The notes beneath the pieces were generated by a model. It searched no databases and was not told the DNA's origin. It saw nothing but the letters and a program-made list of their open reading frames with translations. Of a stretch of DNA of 64,000 nt, positions 1 to 7,641 are shown in pieces (within the stretch, counting starts at the first letter, position 1; each line of letters opens with the position of its first letter). Source of the DNA: SHVZ01 sp041906305 (lineage in GTDB: Bacteria > Pseudomonadota > Alphaproteobacteria > SHVZ01); contig JAYRJL010000001.1 of assembly GCA_041906305.1 (NCBI GenBank), positions 1 to 64,000 on the forward strand. The letters run 5' to 3'. A program made the position numbers and the translations under genes.

Positions 1-2
1 CC

Positions 3-719
3 GCCGAGGCGCCGGCGTCCGCCCCGCTCCCGCCGCGGCCGGCGATCGTCCGCCCCCCTCCGGCCGACAGGCCACCGCCCCGGGCGCCGGCGCCGGCGGC
101 CCCGCCACCTCTCGTCGCCCAGGACGCCAAGGCGCTGGCGGCCGCCTGCAATTCGGTCGCCGAGCTCGAGCAGGCGGTCCGGCTCTATGACGGCTGCGGG
201 CTCAAGAAGACGGCGACCAACACGGTCTTCGCCGACGGCAATCCCGAAGCCAAGCTGATGTTCGTCGGCGAGGCGCCGGGGGCCGACGAGGACCGCCAGG
301 GAAAGCCCTTCGTCGGGCTCTCGGGCAAGCTGCTGGACCGCATGCTCCAGGCGATCGGGTACGACCGTACCTCGGTCTACATCACCAATATTCTCTTCTG
401 GCGACCCCCGGGAAATCGCCAGCCGACACCGCAGGAGATCCAGCAGTGCCTGCCCTTCGTGATCCGGCACATCGAGCTGGTCCGGCCGGACGTGCTGGTA
501 CTTCTGGGAGGGACCTCGGCCAAGACCATCCTCAATCAAACGGAAGGCATCCTCCGTCTTCGCGGCCGCTGGTTCGAGTATAGAACTGACGAGAACTTGC
601 CGGTTATTCCAGCAATACCGACACTACATCCTGCGTATTTGTTGAGGTCCCCAGGACAAAAACGAGAGGCGTGGCGAGATTTTCTTGCCTTGAAACTGCG
701 TCTCAACGGGGCTGGATAA
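3..719 (+). CDS. Uracil-DNA glycosylase family protein (5' partial)
   Basis: Excises uracil from DNA in base-excision repair. The reading frame is open from the window edge, so the true start lies upstream. The visible N-terminal part is a Pro/Ala-rich linker (first ~40 residues), as in many alphaproteobacterial members. The glycosylase domain follows: a YDGCGLKKTATN segment, then the GEAPGADEDRQGKPFVG motif that marks type-4/5-like and phage SPO1-polymerase-associated UDGs, and a C-terminal LHPAYLLR motif. Only one Cys is visible in the first iron-sulfur segment instead of the CxxC of classical type 4, so cluster binding is uncertain. The last 120 bases are less GC-rich than the rest. Confidence 0.88.
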   Translation, partial: AEAPASAPLPPRPAIVRPPPADRPPPRAPAPAAPPPLVAQDAKALAAACNSVAELEQAVRLYDGCGLKKTATNTVFADGNPEAKLMFVGEAPGADEDRQGKPFVGLSGKLLDRMLQAIGYDRTSVYITNILFWRPPGNRQPTPQEIQQCLPFVIRHIELVRPDVLVLLGGTSAKTILNQTEGILRLRGRWFEYRTDENLPVIPAIPTLHPAYLLRSPGQKREAWRDFLALKLRLNGAG

Positions 720-835
720 GGAACTGAACTACAACGTTATTCTAAAAATTTTACCGTAGTCTCGGAACGGCCGTGAGAATTCGGTGTAAATCCTAGGCTT
801 GCTTCGACCAGTTCCATCCGTTAGGTGAGTCGCCC

Positions 836-2701
836 ATGAGGGAGAGGGGACCTACCCGCGTCCGTAACGGGACGCGCGCGCTGGCGCTCGCTGCCGGCCT
901 CATGGCTCTGACGGGCGGCCGCGTCGAGGCGGCCGATCCGTCGCGCTTCGACGCAGCCAAGATCGAAAGCCTTCGTCAGGCGGCGACCGAGCAGGCGTCG
1001 CTGCCGAAGAACCTGTTCGACGGGTTCAAGGTCGATCCCGGCCAGAGCCTGCCGCAGGTGCTCAATGCCGACGAGGCCGAGCGCTATGCCGAGATCTTCC
1101 GCCTCCAGGCCGACGCCGCCTGGGCCCAGGCCGACAAGGAGATCCGCCTCCTCAAGGACAAGCGCCTGCTGGGTGCGGTGCTGGCGCAGCGCTTCACCCA
1201 CCCCAAGTACCGCTCGAAATACGACGAGCTCGCCCAGTGGCTGAAGGCCCATGGCGACCACCCCGAAGCCGGGCGCCTCTACCGCCTGGCGATCGAGCGG
1301 AAGCCGGGCGGTGCGGCGGCGCCGGAGCGTCCCGTGCAGGGCTTCCTCGGCGGCTATGGCGAGGAGCTCGTGGGCTCCGAGTCGGGATACGCCTCCCAGC
1401 GCCAGCGCGACTCCGACCAGATCCGCGACATCATCCATGCCGCGACCGACCTCCGGGCGAACCTCCGGAAGGCCGATCCCGACGGCGCCGAGCGCGTGCT
1501 CGGCCAGCTCCAGGCCAAGAAGCTGCTCGATACGGTCGAGGTCGGCATCCTGGCGGCCGAGATCGCCCAGGGCCATTTCTTCGTCGGCAACGACGTCGCT
1601 GCCCTGCGACTCGCTTCGGCCGCGGTGAAGCAGGCCCAGGGCTGGCAGCCGCTGGCCCAGTGGATCGCCGGGCTTTCCGCCTTCCGCCTCAACAAGGCGG
1701 CCGAGGCCGCGAAGTATTTCGAAGGCATGCTGGACCTGCAGGGCCTGTCGGCCAACCAGGTCTCGGCCGCCGCCTTCTGGGCCGCGCGCTCGCATCTGGT
1801 CGCGGGCCAGCACGACAAGGTCTCGCGCTACCTGGTCAAGGCGGCGCTGCAGCGGACCTCGTTCTACGGGCTGCTCGCGCGTCGCGCGCTCGGCGTCGAC
1901 ACGCCGTTCAACTGGGCCGAGCCGCGCCTGTCCGACGACGATATCGGCCAGATCGAGGCGATGCCCGGCGGCTGGCGGGCGCTCGCCCTGATCCAGGTCG
2001 GCGAGATCCAGCGCGCCGAGGCCGAGCTCCGGAAGCTCGCGCCCCAGCTCAATTCCGATCTCGGGCCGGCGATGCTGGCGCTGGCGTCCAAGGCCAACAT
2101 GCCGGCGCTGTCGATGCGCCTCGCCGGCAAGCTCGCCCAGGAGAACCAGCGCTACGACGGCGCGCTCTACCCGATCCCGGGCTGGAAGCCGGAGGGCGGC
2201 TTCATCGTCGACCCCGCGCTGCTGTTCGCGATCATGCGCCAGGAATCGGGCTTCCATTCGAAGGCCGCGTCCGGCGCCGGCGCCAAGGGCCTGATGCAGA
2301 TCATGCCGAAGACCGCGGTCTTCGTCGGCGAAGGCGAGGTCAAGAAGAAGGACGCGAGCCAGCAGCTGATGGAGCCGGAGCGCAACCTGACGCTCGGCCA
2401 GCGCTACGTGCAGCACCTGCTCGAGCACGAGCAGATCCAGGGCAACCTGCTGGTCGCGGTCGCCGCCTACAACGCCGGCCCGACGGTCGCGCTCAAGTGG
2501 AGCCGCAAGGGCGACTTCAAGGACGACCCGCTGCTGTTCGTCGAGGGCATCCCCTACGGCGAGACCCGCGCCTATGTGCAGCGCGTGGTCGCGAACTACT
2601 GGATCTACCAGCTCCGCATGGGCCAGCCGACGCCGACCCTGGATGCGGTCGCCGCCGGGGACTGGCCGGTGTATACGCCGGTTCAAATGGATAAGAGCTA
2701 G
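836..2701 (+). CDS. slt: Soluble lytic murein transglycosylase (Slt type)
   Basis: 621 aa periplasmic enzyme that cleaves peptidoglycan between MurNAc and GlcNAc, forming 1,6-anhydro ends. Residues ~1-33 form a signal peptide (basic start, hydrophobic ALALAAGLMALTGG, cut near VEAAD). A long alpha-helical superhelix follows (to ~residue 440), then the C-terminal lysozyme-like SLT domain. Catalytic Glu is in MRQESGF (about residue 470). The GAKGLMQIMP and AAYNAGP motifs are intact. Length fits the ~620-650 aa Slt70 family. An AGGTGAG ribosome site lies 7 nt before the chosen ATG. It stands alone, followed by a family B repeat. Confidence 0.93.
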   Translation: MRERGPTRVRNGTRALALAAGLMALTGGRVEAADPSRFDAAKIESLRQAATEQASLPKNLFDGFKVDPGQSLPQVLNADEAERYAEIFRLQADAAWAQADKEIRLLKDKRLLGAVLAQRFTHPKYRSKYDELAQWLKAHGDHPEAGRLYRLAIERKPGGAAAPERPVQGFLGGYGEELVGSESGYASQRQRDSDQIRDIIHAATDLRANLRKADPDGAERVLGQLQAKKLLDTVEVGILAAEIAQGHFFVGNDVAALRLASAAVKQAQGWQPLAQWIAGLSAFRLNKAAEAAKYFEGMLDLQGLSANQVSAAAFWAARSHLVAGQHDKVSRYLVKAALQRTSFYGLLARRALGVDTPFNWAEPRLSDDDIGQIEAMPGGWRALALIQVGEIQRAEAELRKLAPQLNSDLGPAMLALASKANMPALSMRLAGKLAQENQRYDGALYPIPGWKPEGGFIVDPALLFAIMRQESGFHSKAASGAGAKGLMQIMPKTAVFVGEGEVKKKDASQQLMEPERNLTLGQRYVQHLLEHEQIQGNLLVAVAAYNAGPTVALKWSRKGDFKDDPLLFVEGIPYGETRAYVQRVVANYWIYQLRMGQPTPTLDAVAAGDWPVYTPVQMDKS

Positions 2702-2705
2702 CAGC

Positions 2706-2912
2706 AGGGACCACGGTCCCTCGCTTGGTGCGGCTCGCTACGCTAGCGCTCTCGGTGCGCAAGCGCGCCCCTGCCGCGTTAGCTAGGCGCCCGCGCTCGG
2801 GCGCGGCTCCTTTTCCGAACAGCTCCCCTTCCTCCCCCGAGCGGGACGCCGCGCAGCTTTTCGGCGCAGCCGAAACGCGGGAGCGGCGGACCACCAAGCG
2901 AGGGCCCTTAGC
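2706..2912. repeat. Family B long palindromic intergenic repeat, copy B1
   Basis: The whole spacer between slt and moaB is one large imperfect palindrome. The 13-bp outer arms CCCTCGCTTGGTG (2718-2730) and CACCAAGCGAGGG (2892-2904) are perfect reverse complements. An inner part carries the GCAGCTTTTCGGCGCAGCCG element shared with the other family B copies. A transcript could fold into a long hairpin and may end slt transcription. Confidence 0.75.
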
Positions 2913-2948
2913 TCGTCGTATACTCCGCCGACCACCGGAGAACGCCCT

Positions 2949-3524
2949 ATGGCACTGGATCCAAGTCGCCCCTTCCTCGCCGTCAACATCGCCGTCCTCA
3001 CCATCTCCGACACAAGAAGCCTGGCCGACGACAAGTCCGGCAACACCCTGGTCGAGCGCATCGAGCAGGCCGGGCACAAGGTCCAGGTGCGGGACATCGT
3101 CCGCGACGACAAGGACGCGATCGCGGCCAAGCTCAGGGCGTGGATCGCCGATCCCGTGGTCGACGTCGTGCTCTCGACCGGCGGCACCGGGGTCACCGGA
3201 CGGGACGTCACGCCTGAGGCGTTCGAGTCCGTCTACGAGAAGCCGATCCCCGGCTTCGGCGAGCTCTTCCGCTTCCTCTCCTTCCAGAAGATCGGCTCGT
3301 CGACCATCCAGTCGCGCGCCACGGCGGGGGTCGCCGGCGGCACCTACCTGTTCGCGCTGCCCGGATCGCCCGGCGCCTGCCGCGACGCCTGGGACGAGAT
3401 CCTGGTCCATCAGCTGGACTACCGCTGGAAGCCGTGCAACTTCGTCGAATTGATGCCGCGGCTCCAGGAGCATCTGGCGCCGAGCGCCCGGACGGCAAAG
3501 GTTTCCGCCGCTCAACAGCGCTAG
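2949..3524 (+). CDS. moaB: Molybdenum cofactor biosynthesis protein B
   Basis: 191 aa MogA/MoaB-fold protein. In this family it binds molybdopterin and, depending on the organism, adenylylates it during molybdenum cofactor synthesis. The signature LSTGGTGVTGRDVTPEA (about residues 77-93) and the ISDTR segment near the N-terminus, which shapes the binding pocket, are present, as is the AGVAGGTYLFALPGSPGA segment. Length is slightly above the usual 170-180 aa because of a short C-terminal extension. It is not in an operon with other moa genes here, so its cofactor partners lie elsewhere in the genome. Confidence 0.9.
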   Translation: MALDPSRPFLAVNIAVLTISDTRSLADDKSGNTLVERIEQAGHKVQVRDIVRDDKDAIAAKLRAWIADPVVDVVLSTGGTGVTGRDVTPEAFESVYEKPIPGFGELFRFLSFQKIGSSTIQSRATAGVAGGTYLFALPGSPGACRDAWDEILVHQLDYRWKPCNFVELMPRLQEHLAPSARTAKVSAAQQR

Positions 3525-4117
3525 GACACCCCCTAGATATCGCGCGATCCCTTTAGCCAGATCGATTGATTTATTATAATTTTTTCCGTCGATATAACGG
3601 CCCGAGCTACCAGATATCGAGTTGGTGCCGCGCAACGGCCTTTTCCGGCAGGCGGGAGGCCGCGTCCCGGTCGTACCTGCCCACCTCATTCAACTGCAAC
3701 TGCAGTCAAAGCTACGTTCGCGTTTGCGGAATGTGGATAGTTTCATTTCGAACTCGGATCGATACGCGATGTTTTGAGCATCGCCTGCCTCCATTCCCAA
3801 GATCGGGGACTGAAGGACGGCGAATTAATCGATGCCGAAGCGAAATGATTTAGAGACGCCCAGCGCAGACGCTCGCATCCACCCGAGGATGGATCTCAAG
3901 GGGCGAGACCACCTCTTTGGATTGAATAATTCGAATGAATATTCGCCGCTCGAATCTTCAATGGCGCCGGGTATAGCCGCGACGGTGCCTGAATACCATG
4001 ATAATCCAGGGATTTGACGTGCTGGAGAACATGGCGGCTCGATATATCGACGGCCCAAATTTCACGGACTCCGACGTAAGTTCTTGATATGTTCCATGGC
4101 GCGCGTACACTCTCGCT
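3525..4117. other. 593-base spacer of lower GC content, no recognisable gene
   Basis: This spacer is distinctly less GC-rich than its neighbours, especially 3560-3800 and 3905-4090. Two short open frames exist (3566-3853 and 3832-4017, both plus), but neither has a convincing ribosome site, a domain, or GC-rich third positions. No family A or B repeat, hairpin terminator or tRNA was found. It may hold promoters for the gene at 4118 or be a remnant of acquired DNA. Confidence 0.5.
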
Positions 4118-5203
4118 ATGTCCGATCCGGTGATCCCGGCCAAGCCCGTGAAGGGCCGCGGCGCCATCTCGAATCCGACCGGAAGGTTCGAGCCGGCGCG
4201 GCGGGAGCTGACCGACGACGGCTGGTCGCCGTCGGAAGACGAGGACCTGCCCAAGCCTCAGACCGTCGTCCGCGTGGATGCGACCCGCACCATCATCGCC
4301 AGGAACGACTCGCCGGACATCGGCTTCGACCGCTCGATCAACGCCTACCGGGGTTGCGAGCACGGCTGCGTCTACTGCTTCGCCAGGCCCACCCATGCCT
4401 ACTTCGGACTTTCGTCCGGACTGGATTTCGAGACCAAGATCTTCATCAAGCCCGACGGCCCGCGCCTCCTGGAGCAGGAACTCCGGCGGAAAGGCTACGA
4501 CGTCGCGCCGATCGCGATGGGGACCAACACCGATCCCTATCAGCCGCTCGAGCGCGAGCACCGGATCACCCGCGGCATCCTTGAAGTCCTCCGCGACTAC
4601 CGCCACCCGTTCACGATCGTGACCAAGAACCACCTGGTCACCCGCGACCTCGACATCCTGGGACCCATGGGGAAGGACAACCTCTGCCGGGTCGCCCTTT
4701 CGGTGACGACGCTCGATCGCGACCTCGCGCGCAAGATGGAGCCCAGGGCCTCGACCCCGGGGAAGCGGATCGAGGCGATCCGGCTGCTCGCCGAGGCCGG
4801 GGTCTCGGCCGGGGTGATGGCGGCGCCGATGATCCCGGCGCTCAACGACATGGAGCTCGAACGGATCCTCGAAGCCGCCGCCGAGGCCGGCGCCTCGTGG
4901 GCGGCGCACACGGTCTTGAGGCTGCCCTACGAGATCAAGGATCTGATGCGCGAATGGCTCGAGGAGCACGCGCCGTTGAAGGCGAAGCACGTGCTCTCGC
5001 TGGTGCAGGAGATGCGCGGCGGCCGGCTCAACGATCCGAACTTCGGCGGCCGCATGCGCGGCGAGGGCGCCTACGCGGAAGCGCTGTCGCTCCGCGTGCG
5101 CCTGGCGAAGAAGCGTCTCGGCCTCGACCGCGATCTCCCGCCGCTCGACTGCACGCAGTTCCGGAAGCCGGCGCGCGCGGGTGATCAGCTGGCGCTCTTG
5201 TAG
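4118..5203 (+). CDS. Radical SAM protein, PA0069/Rv2578c type
   Basis: 361 aa. Contains the CxxxCxxC iron-sulfur motif of radical SAM enzymes as CEHGCVYC (about residues 86-93), followed by FARPTHAYFGLSSGLDFETK, which is characteristic of this subfamily. A GTNTDPYQP segment and a VTKNHLVTRD strand follow in the TIM-barrel. The family is widespread and loosely compared with spore photoproduct lyase, but its substrate is unknown, so no reaction is assigned. The ATG at 4118 matches the usual N-terminus. The C-terminal tail reads into a low-complexity end close to the family length. Confidence 0.9.
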   Translation: MSDPVIPAKPVKGRGAISNPTGRFEPARRELTDDGWSPSEDEDLPKPQTVVRVDATRTIIARNDSPDIGFDRSINAYRGCEHGCVYCFARPTHAYFGLSSGLDFETKIFIKPDGPRLLEQELRRKGYDVAPIAMGTNTDPYQPLEREHRITRGILEVLRDYRHPFTIVTKNHLVTRDLDILGPMGKDNLCRVALSVTTLDRDLARKMEPRASTPGKRIEAIRLLAEAGVSAGVMAAPMIPALNDMELERILEAAAEAGASWAAHTVLRLPYEIKDLMREWLEEHAPLKAKHVLSLVQEMRGGRLNDPNFGGRMRGEGAYAEALSLRVRLAKKRLGLDRDLPPLDCTQFRKPARAGDQLALL

Positions 5204-5212
5204 AAGCGTCGC

Positions 5213-5407
5213 TTGTTTCCCTCCGCGGTCGCTTCGCACCGAGAGAGCGGACACGAACGCGATAAGCTCGCGCATGGCCTCGCCAACGCTCACCGCCTTC
5301 GCGTCCGTATCGCGCCGACGGATTTCTCCTACGGCATGCGCGAGATGTCGGCGCGCGATCCCGACGGCAATCGCGTAGCCTTCGGCGAAGAGATCAAGGG
5401 AGCCTGA
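5213..5407 (+). pseudogene. VOC/glyoxalase-fold gene remnant (C-terminal part only)
   Basis: The last ~30 codons read PTDFSYGMREMSARDPDGNR then VAFGEEI, the typical C-terminal strand block of bleomycin-resistance/glyoxalase (VOC) proteins, including the metal-ligand Glu region. The N-terminal half is missing: upstream sequence in this frame has no VOC similarity and the frame merges with the end of the radical SAM gene. A complete VOC protein is ~120 aa, so this is a decayed fragment. The next gene starts 2 nt downstream, suggesting a former VOC-DUF1428 operon that lost its first gene. Confidence 0.6.
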
Positions 5408-5409
5408 CG

Positions 5410-5766
5410 ATGTATGTCGCCGGATTCGTCATTCCCGTGCCCGAGGAGAAGAAGGTGGCCTACCGCGCGTGGGCGGAGAATTCGGCGGCGATCTTCAAGG
5501 AGTATGGCTGCCTCGAGATCGTCGAGACGTGGGAAGACAACGTTCCCGACGGCACGCAGACCGACTTCCGGCGCGCGGTCGCGGCGAAGCCGGGCGAGAA
5601 GATCGTCTTCGCCTGGCAGGTGTGGCCCGACAAGGCGACGCTCGAACGCGTCGAGGCGGCGATGCGCCAGGACAAGCGCTTCGAGATCGCCGGCGAGATT
5701 CCGTTCGACGCGAAGCGCCTGATCCTCGGCTGCTTCACGCCGATCCACACGATCGGGCGCGGCTAG
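5410..5766 (+). CDS. DUF1428 domain protein (ferredoxin-like fold)
   Basis: 118 aa small cytoplasmic protein of the DUF1428 family (dimeric alpha/beta barrel, related to ABM-like proteins). Visible family features are the start MYVAGFVIPVPEEKK, the central EIVETWEDNVPDG and the C-terminal FDAKRLILGCF. Length is normal for the family. The function is unknown. It sits 2 nt after the VOC remnant, with which such genes are often paired. Confidence in family is high, in function nil. Confidence 0.9.
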   Translation: MYVAGFVIPVPEEKKVAYRAWAENSAAIFKEYGCLEIVETWEDNVPDGTQTDFRRAVAAKPGEKIVFAWQVWPDKATLERVEAAMRQDKRFEIAGEIPFDAKRLILGCFTPIHTIGRG

Positions 5767-5770
5767 ACCT

Positions 5771-6097
5771 TCAGTCTTCCGCGAGGTAATTGCCGAAGAC
5801 GCCGTCGCGGCGGAGCCGGCGCTTGATCGCCTTCTCGAATGCCAGCGCGCGGCACGCCTCCGCCACGATCTCGCTGCGGCTTCCCGGTCCGTAGACGGTC
5901 TCGGCGATTTCGCGATCGGAGATGCCGGGACGAAGCGCCACCAGCATCATCGCGTAGTCGCGGTCGAAGATCGGCGCGTCCGGCCACGGCTTGGTCCGCA
6001 TCTTCGGACGGGTAAGGCGATACGCGACGGCGAAGGAAGATGCCGAGGGCTGGCGGATTTGCGCTGTCATGCGCTTCGAACGATCCGGCCGCGCCAT
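5771..6097 (-). CDS. Hypothetical protein
   Basis: Not recognised. Up to 108 aa; alternative starts exist at 6070 and 6001 (76 aa), and none has a clear ribosome site. The part after residue 33 looks structured, with a helix-rich stretch (RDYAMMLVALRPGISDREIA) that resembles a small helix-turn-helix fold, followed by a basic tail (KAIKRRLRRDGVFGNYLAED). It ends 5 bp from the end of the convergent DUF1428 gene. It lies downstream of, and in line with, another unknown minus-strand gene. Confidence 0.45.
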   Translation of the reverse strand: MARPDRSKRMTAQIRQPSASSFAVAYRLTRPKMRTKPWPDAPIFDRDYAMMLVALRPGISDREIAETVYGPGSRSEIVAEACRALAFEKAIKRRLRRDGVFGNYLAED

Positions 6098-6129
6098 CGT
6101 TCGCCGCGGTACCGGTGATCAATGCGGAA

Positions 6130-6546
6130 CTACGGCGTGCGATACCGCGCGTCCGCGGCGTCGATCCCGTCGGACCAGCAGATCGGTTCCGGATCGGTCG
6201 AGAGGAAATGGACGAAGGCCGTGTTGCCGACCGCCTTCCACGCGGCTTCCACCACATTGCCGAAGCGCCTGAAGCCGGCGAGCGAGCGCCAGCGCACCAC
6301 GAGCACGTCGCCGACGTCGTGCAGCGACCACAAGGCGCGCACGAGATCCGCCTCGGCAACCGGATCGATGGTCTTCGCCGCGAGGAAGCGCGCGCGTGTG
6401 AACACGCCCTGCAGATGGCCGCCGTCGGCGATCTCGGCGAGCTGCCCGGGTGCGAGCACCAGATCGCCTTCGATCGCCGGCTCGACGATGTCGTCACGGA
6501 TGAATCGCCCGGTCTCGCGATCGAGCGCGCAATTCACGTTGGCCAT
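6130..6546 (-). CDS. Hypothetical protein
   Basis: 138 aa, not recognised. The start at 6546 (MANVNCALDR) is chosen because GGAGG and GGAGGA lie just upstream; the frame continues further but runs into a family A repeat that is not coding. The protein is acidic to neutral, soluble, with no signal peptide or membrane segment. The sequence alternates hydrophobic strands and helices (for example DLVRALWSLHDVGDVLVVRW) and has a Trp-rich C-terminal part (CWSDGIDAADARY). It may be co-transcribed with the small gene at 5771-6097. Confidence 0.6.
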   Translation of the reverse strand: MANVNCALDRETGRFIRDDIVEPAIEGDLVLAPGQLAEIADGGHLQGVFTRARFLAAKTIDPVAEADLVRALWSLHDVGDVLVVRWRSLAGFRRFGNVVEAAWKAVGNTAFVHFLSTDPEPICWSDGIDAADARYRTP

Positions 6547-6622
6547 GAGCGTGTCCTCCGTTGCTGGAGGAAAAACGGTCGCGCCGATGGTGGAGTTGCG
6601 CCGAGGCCGCGGCGCGAATGCG

Positions 6623-6665
6623 GGAACCCTCTCCCGCGAAGCGGGGGAGGGCAGGGTGGGGGCGA
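6623..6665 (+). repeat. Family A hairpin repeat, locus A1 (one forward unit)
   Basis: GGAACCCTCTCCCGCG, a 2-nt loop, the complementary GCGGGGGAGGG arm and the asymmetric tail CAGGGTGGGGGC. It lies between the divergent genes at 6546 (minus) and 6757 (plus). Confidence 0.85.
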
Positions 6666-6756
6666 GCGGTGCGAAGCAACGCGAGGGCTCCATCCACCGA
6701 ACTGGTTTGCCCAACCGGCTTGCCTATACGCGCCACTCTTCGGCATCTTCGCCTCC

Positions 6757-7380
6757 GTGGCGGACTTCTCTCTCGAGCGCGAGCTGGGCGGCGTGGTGGT
6801 CGGGGTCGACGAGGTCGGCCGCGGGCCGCTTGCCGGGCCGGTGCTGGCGGCGGCCTGCGTGTTCCCGACCGGCAAGCTTCCCCGCAAGGTCGTGAAGCTC
6901 ATCGACGATTCGAAGAAGCTGAGCGCGGCCCAGCGTGAAGAGGCCTACGCGGCGTTCAGGCCGCACGCGAAGATCGCGCTCGGCGCGGCCTCGGTCGCCG
7001 AGATCGACCGCTACAACATCCTGGTCGCGACCCACATGGCGATGAGTCGAGCGCTGCAGAAGCTCGGTCTCGGCGCGACGGCGATATTGATCGACGGCAA
7101 CCAGCCGCCGCCGGCGCGGCTCCTGCCCGAGGGCTGCAAGGTGATGGCGGTGATCGGCGGCGACGGTCGCTCGCTCTCGATCGCCGCCGCCTCGATCGCC
7201 GCCAAGATCGTGCGCGACCGGCTGATGCAGCGCCTGGCGCTCCGCTACCCCGCCTATGGCTGGACGACGAACGCCGGCTACGGCACCGAGGCGCACCGGG
7301 CCGCGATCACCGAAGTCGGCATCACGCGCCATCACCGGCTCAGCTTCCGGCCGAACCAGCTCGAGCTCGACGGCCTCTAG
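6757..7380 (+). CDS. rnhB: Ribonuclease HII
   Basis: 207 aa from a GTG start. Cleaves the RNA strand of RNA-DNA hybrids and incises at single ribonucleotides embedded in DNA. The RNase HII signature is GVDEVGRGPLAGPV (catalytic Asp18-Glu19), followed by DDSKKLS and ASIAAKIVRDR carrying the further metal-binding acidic residues; the GYGT-HR-AI motif is present near the C-terminus. The GTG at 6757 is chosen because upstream sequence in frame is repeat-derived. It is followed after 261 bases by ccrM. Confidence 0.93.
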   Translation: MADFSLERELGGVVVGVDEVGRGPLAGPVLAAACVFPTGKLPRKVVKLIDDSKKLSAAQREEAYAAFRPHAKIALGAASVAEIDRYNILVATHMAMSRALQKLGLGATAILIDGNQPPPARLLPEGCKVMAVIGGDGRSLSIAAASIAAKIVRDRLMQRLALRYPAYGWTTNAGYGTEAHRAAITEVGITRHHRLSFRPNQLELDGL

Positions 7381-7387
7381 GGCCTGA

Positions 7388-7617
7388 GATTCAGGGCGCC
7401 GAAAACGTCGATTCGTCGATTTCGGAGTCCCCATGGACTCCAGACGATTCGCCGGAGTCGAATGGACTCTCACGTGACTCACAAGGTCGGGGTAACTCGT
7501 CACATAGTCTTGGTTTTCAGAGTCTTGGAATCTGGATTGTCGGGGTAATAGATCACGGATAACCCGGGTATGTTCCTGGGGATAACCTATTGAATTTGTT
7601 TTTTATTGACCGGAATC
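7388..7617 (+). promoter_or_regulatory. GANTC methylation-site cluster upstream of ccrM
   Basis: Eleven GANTC sites in 230 bases, starting at 7388, 7410, 7425, 7436, 7446, 7455, 7465, 7476, 7520, 7528 and 7613. Six of them (7425-7480) are spaced 11, 10, 9, 10 and 11 bp, about one helical turn each. GGAGTCC (7424-7430) and GGACTCC (7435-7441) also form an inverted repeat. GANTC is the CcrM target, so this is very likely a methylation-controlled promoter region that lets CcrM (or GcrA, which reads methylated GANTC in Caulobacter) set its own expression. Confidence 0.8.
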
Positions 7618-7641
7618 AAGGGCTTACGGCATCGTCTGGTC

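Noticed and set aside
821..2686. Long open frame on the minus strand opposite the lytic transglycosylase
   Set aside because: Antisense shadow caused by high GC; Arg/Leu/Asp-rich product without domains, while the plus strand has a complete Slt protein.
3566..3853. 95-codon plus-strand frame in the low-GC spacer
   Set aside because: No ribosome site, Cys/Ser/Arg-rich odd composition, no similarity; not coding in my view.
3832..4017. 61-codon plus-strand frame in the same spacer
   Set aside because: No ribosome site or family pattern; left as spacer.
3896..5293. 465-codon minus-strand frame opposite the radical SAM gene
   Set aside because: Shadow frame; composition is His/Arg/Val-rich with no family match.
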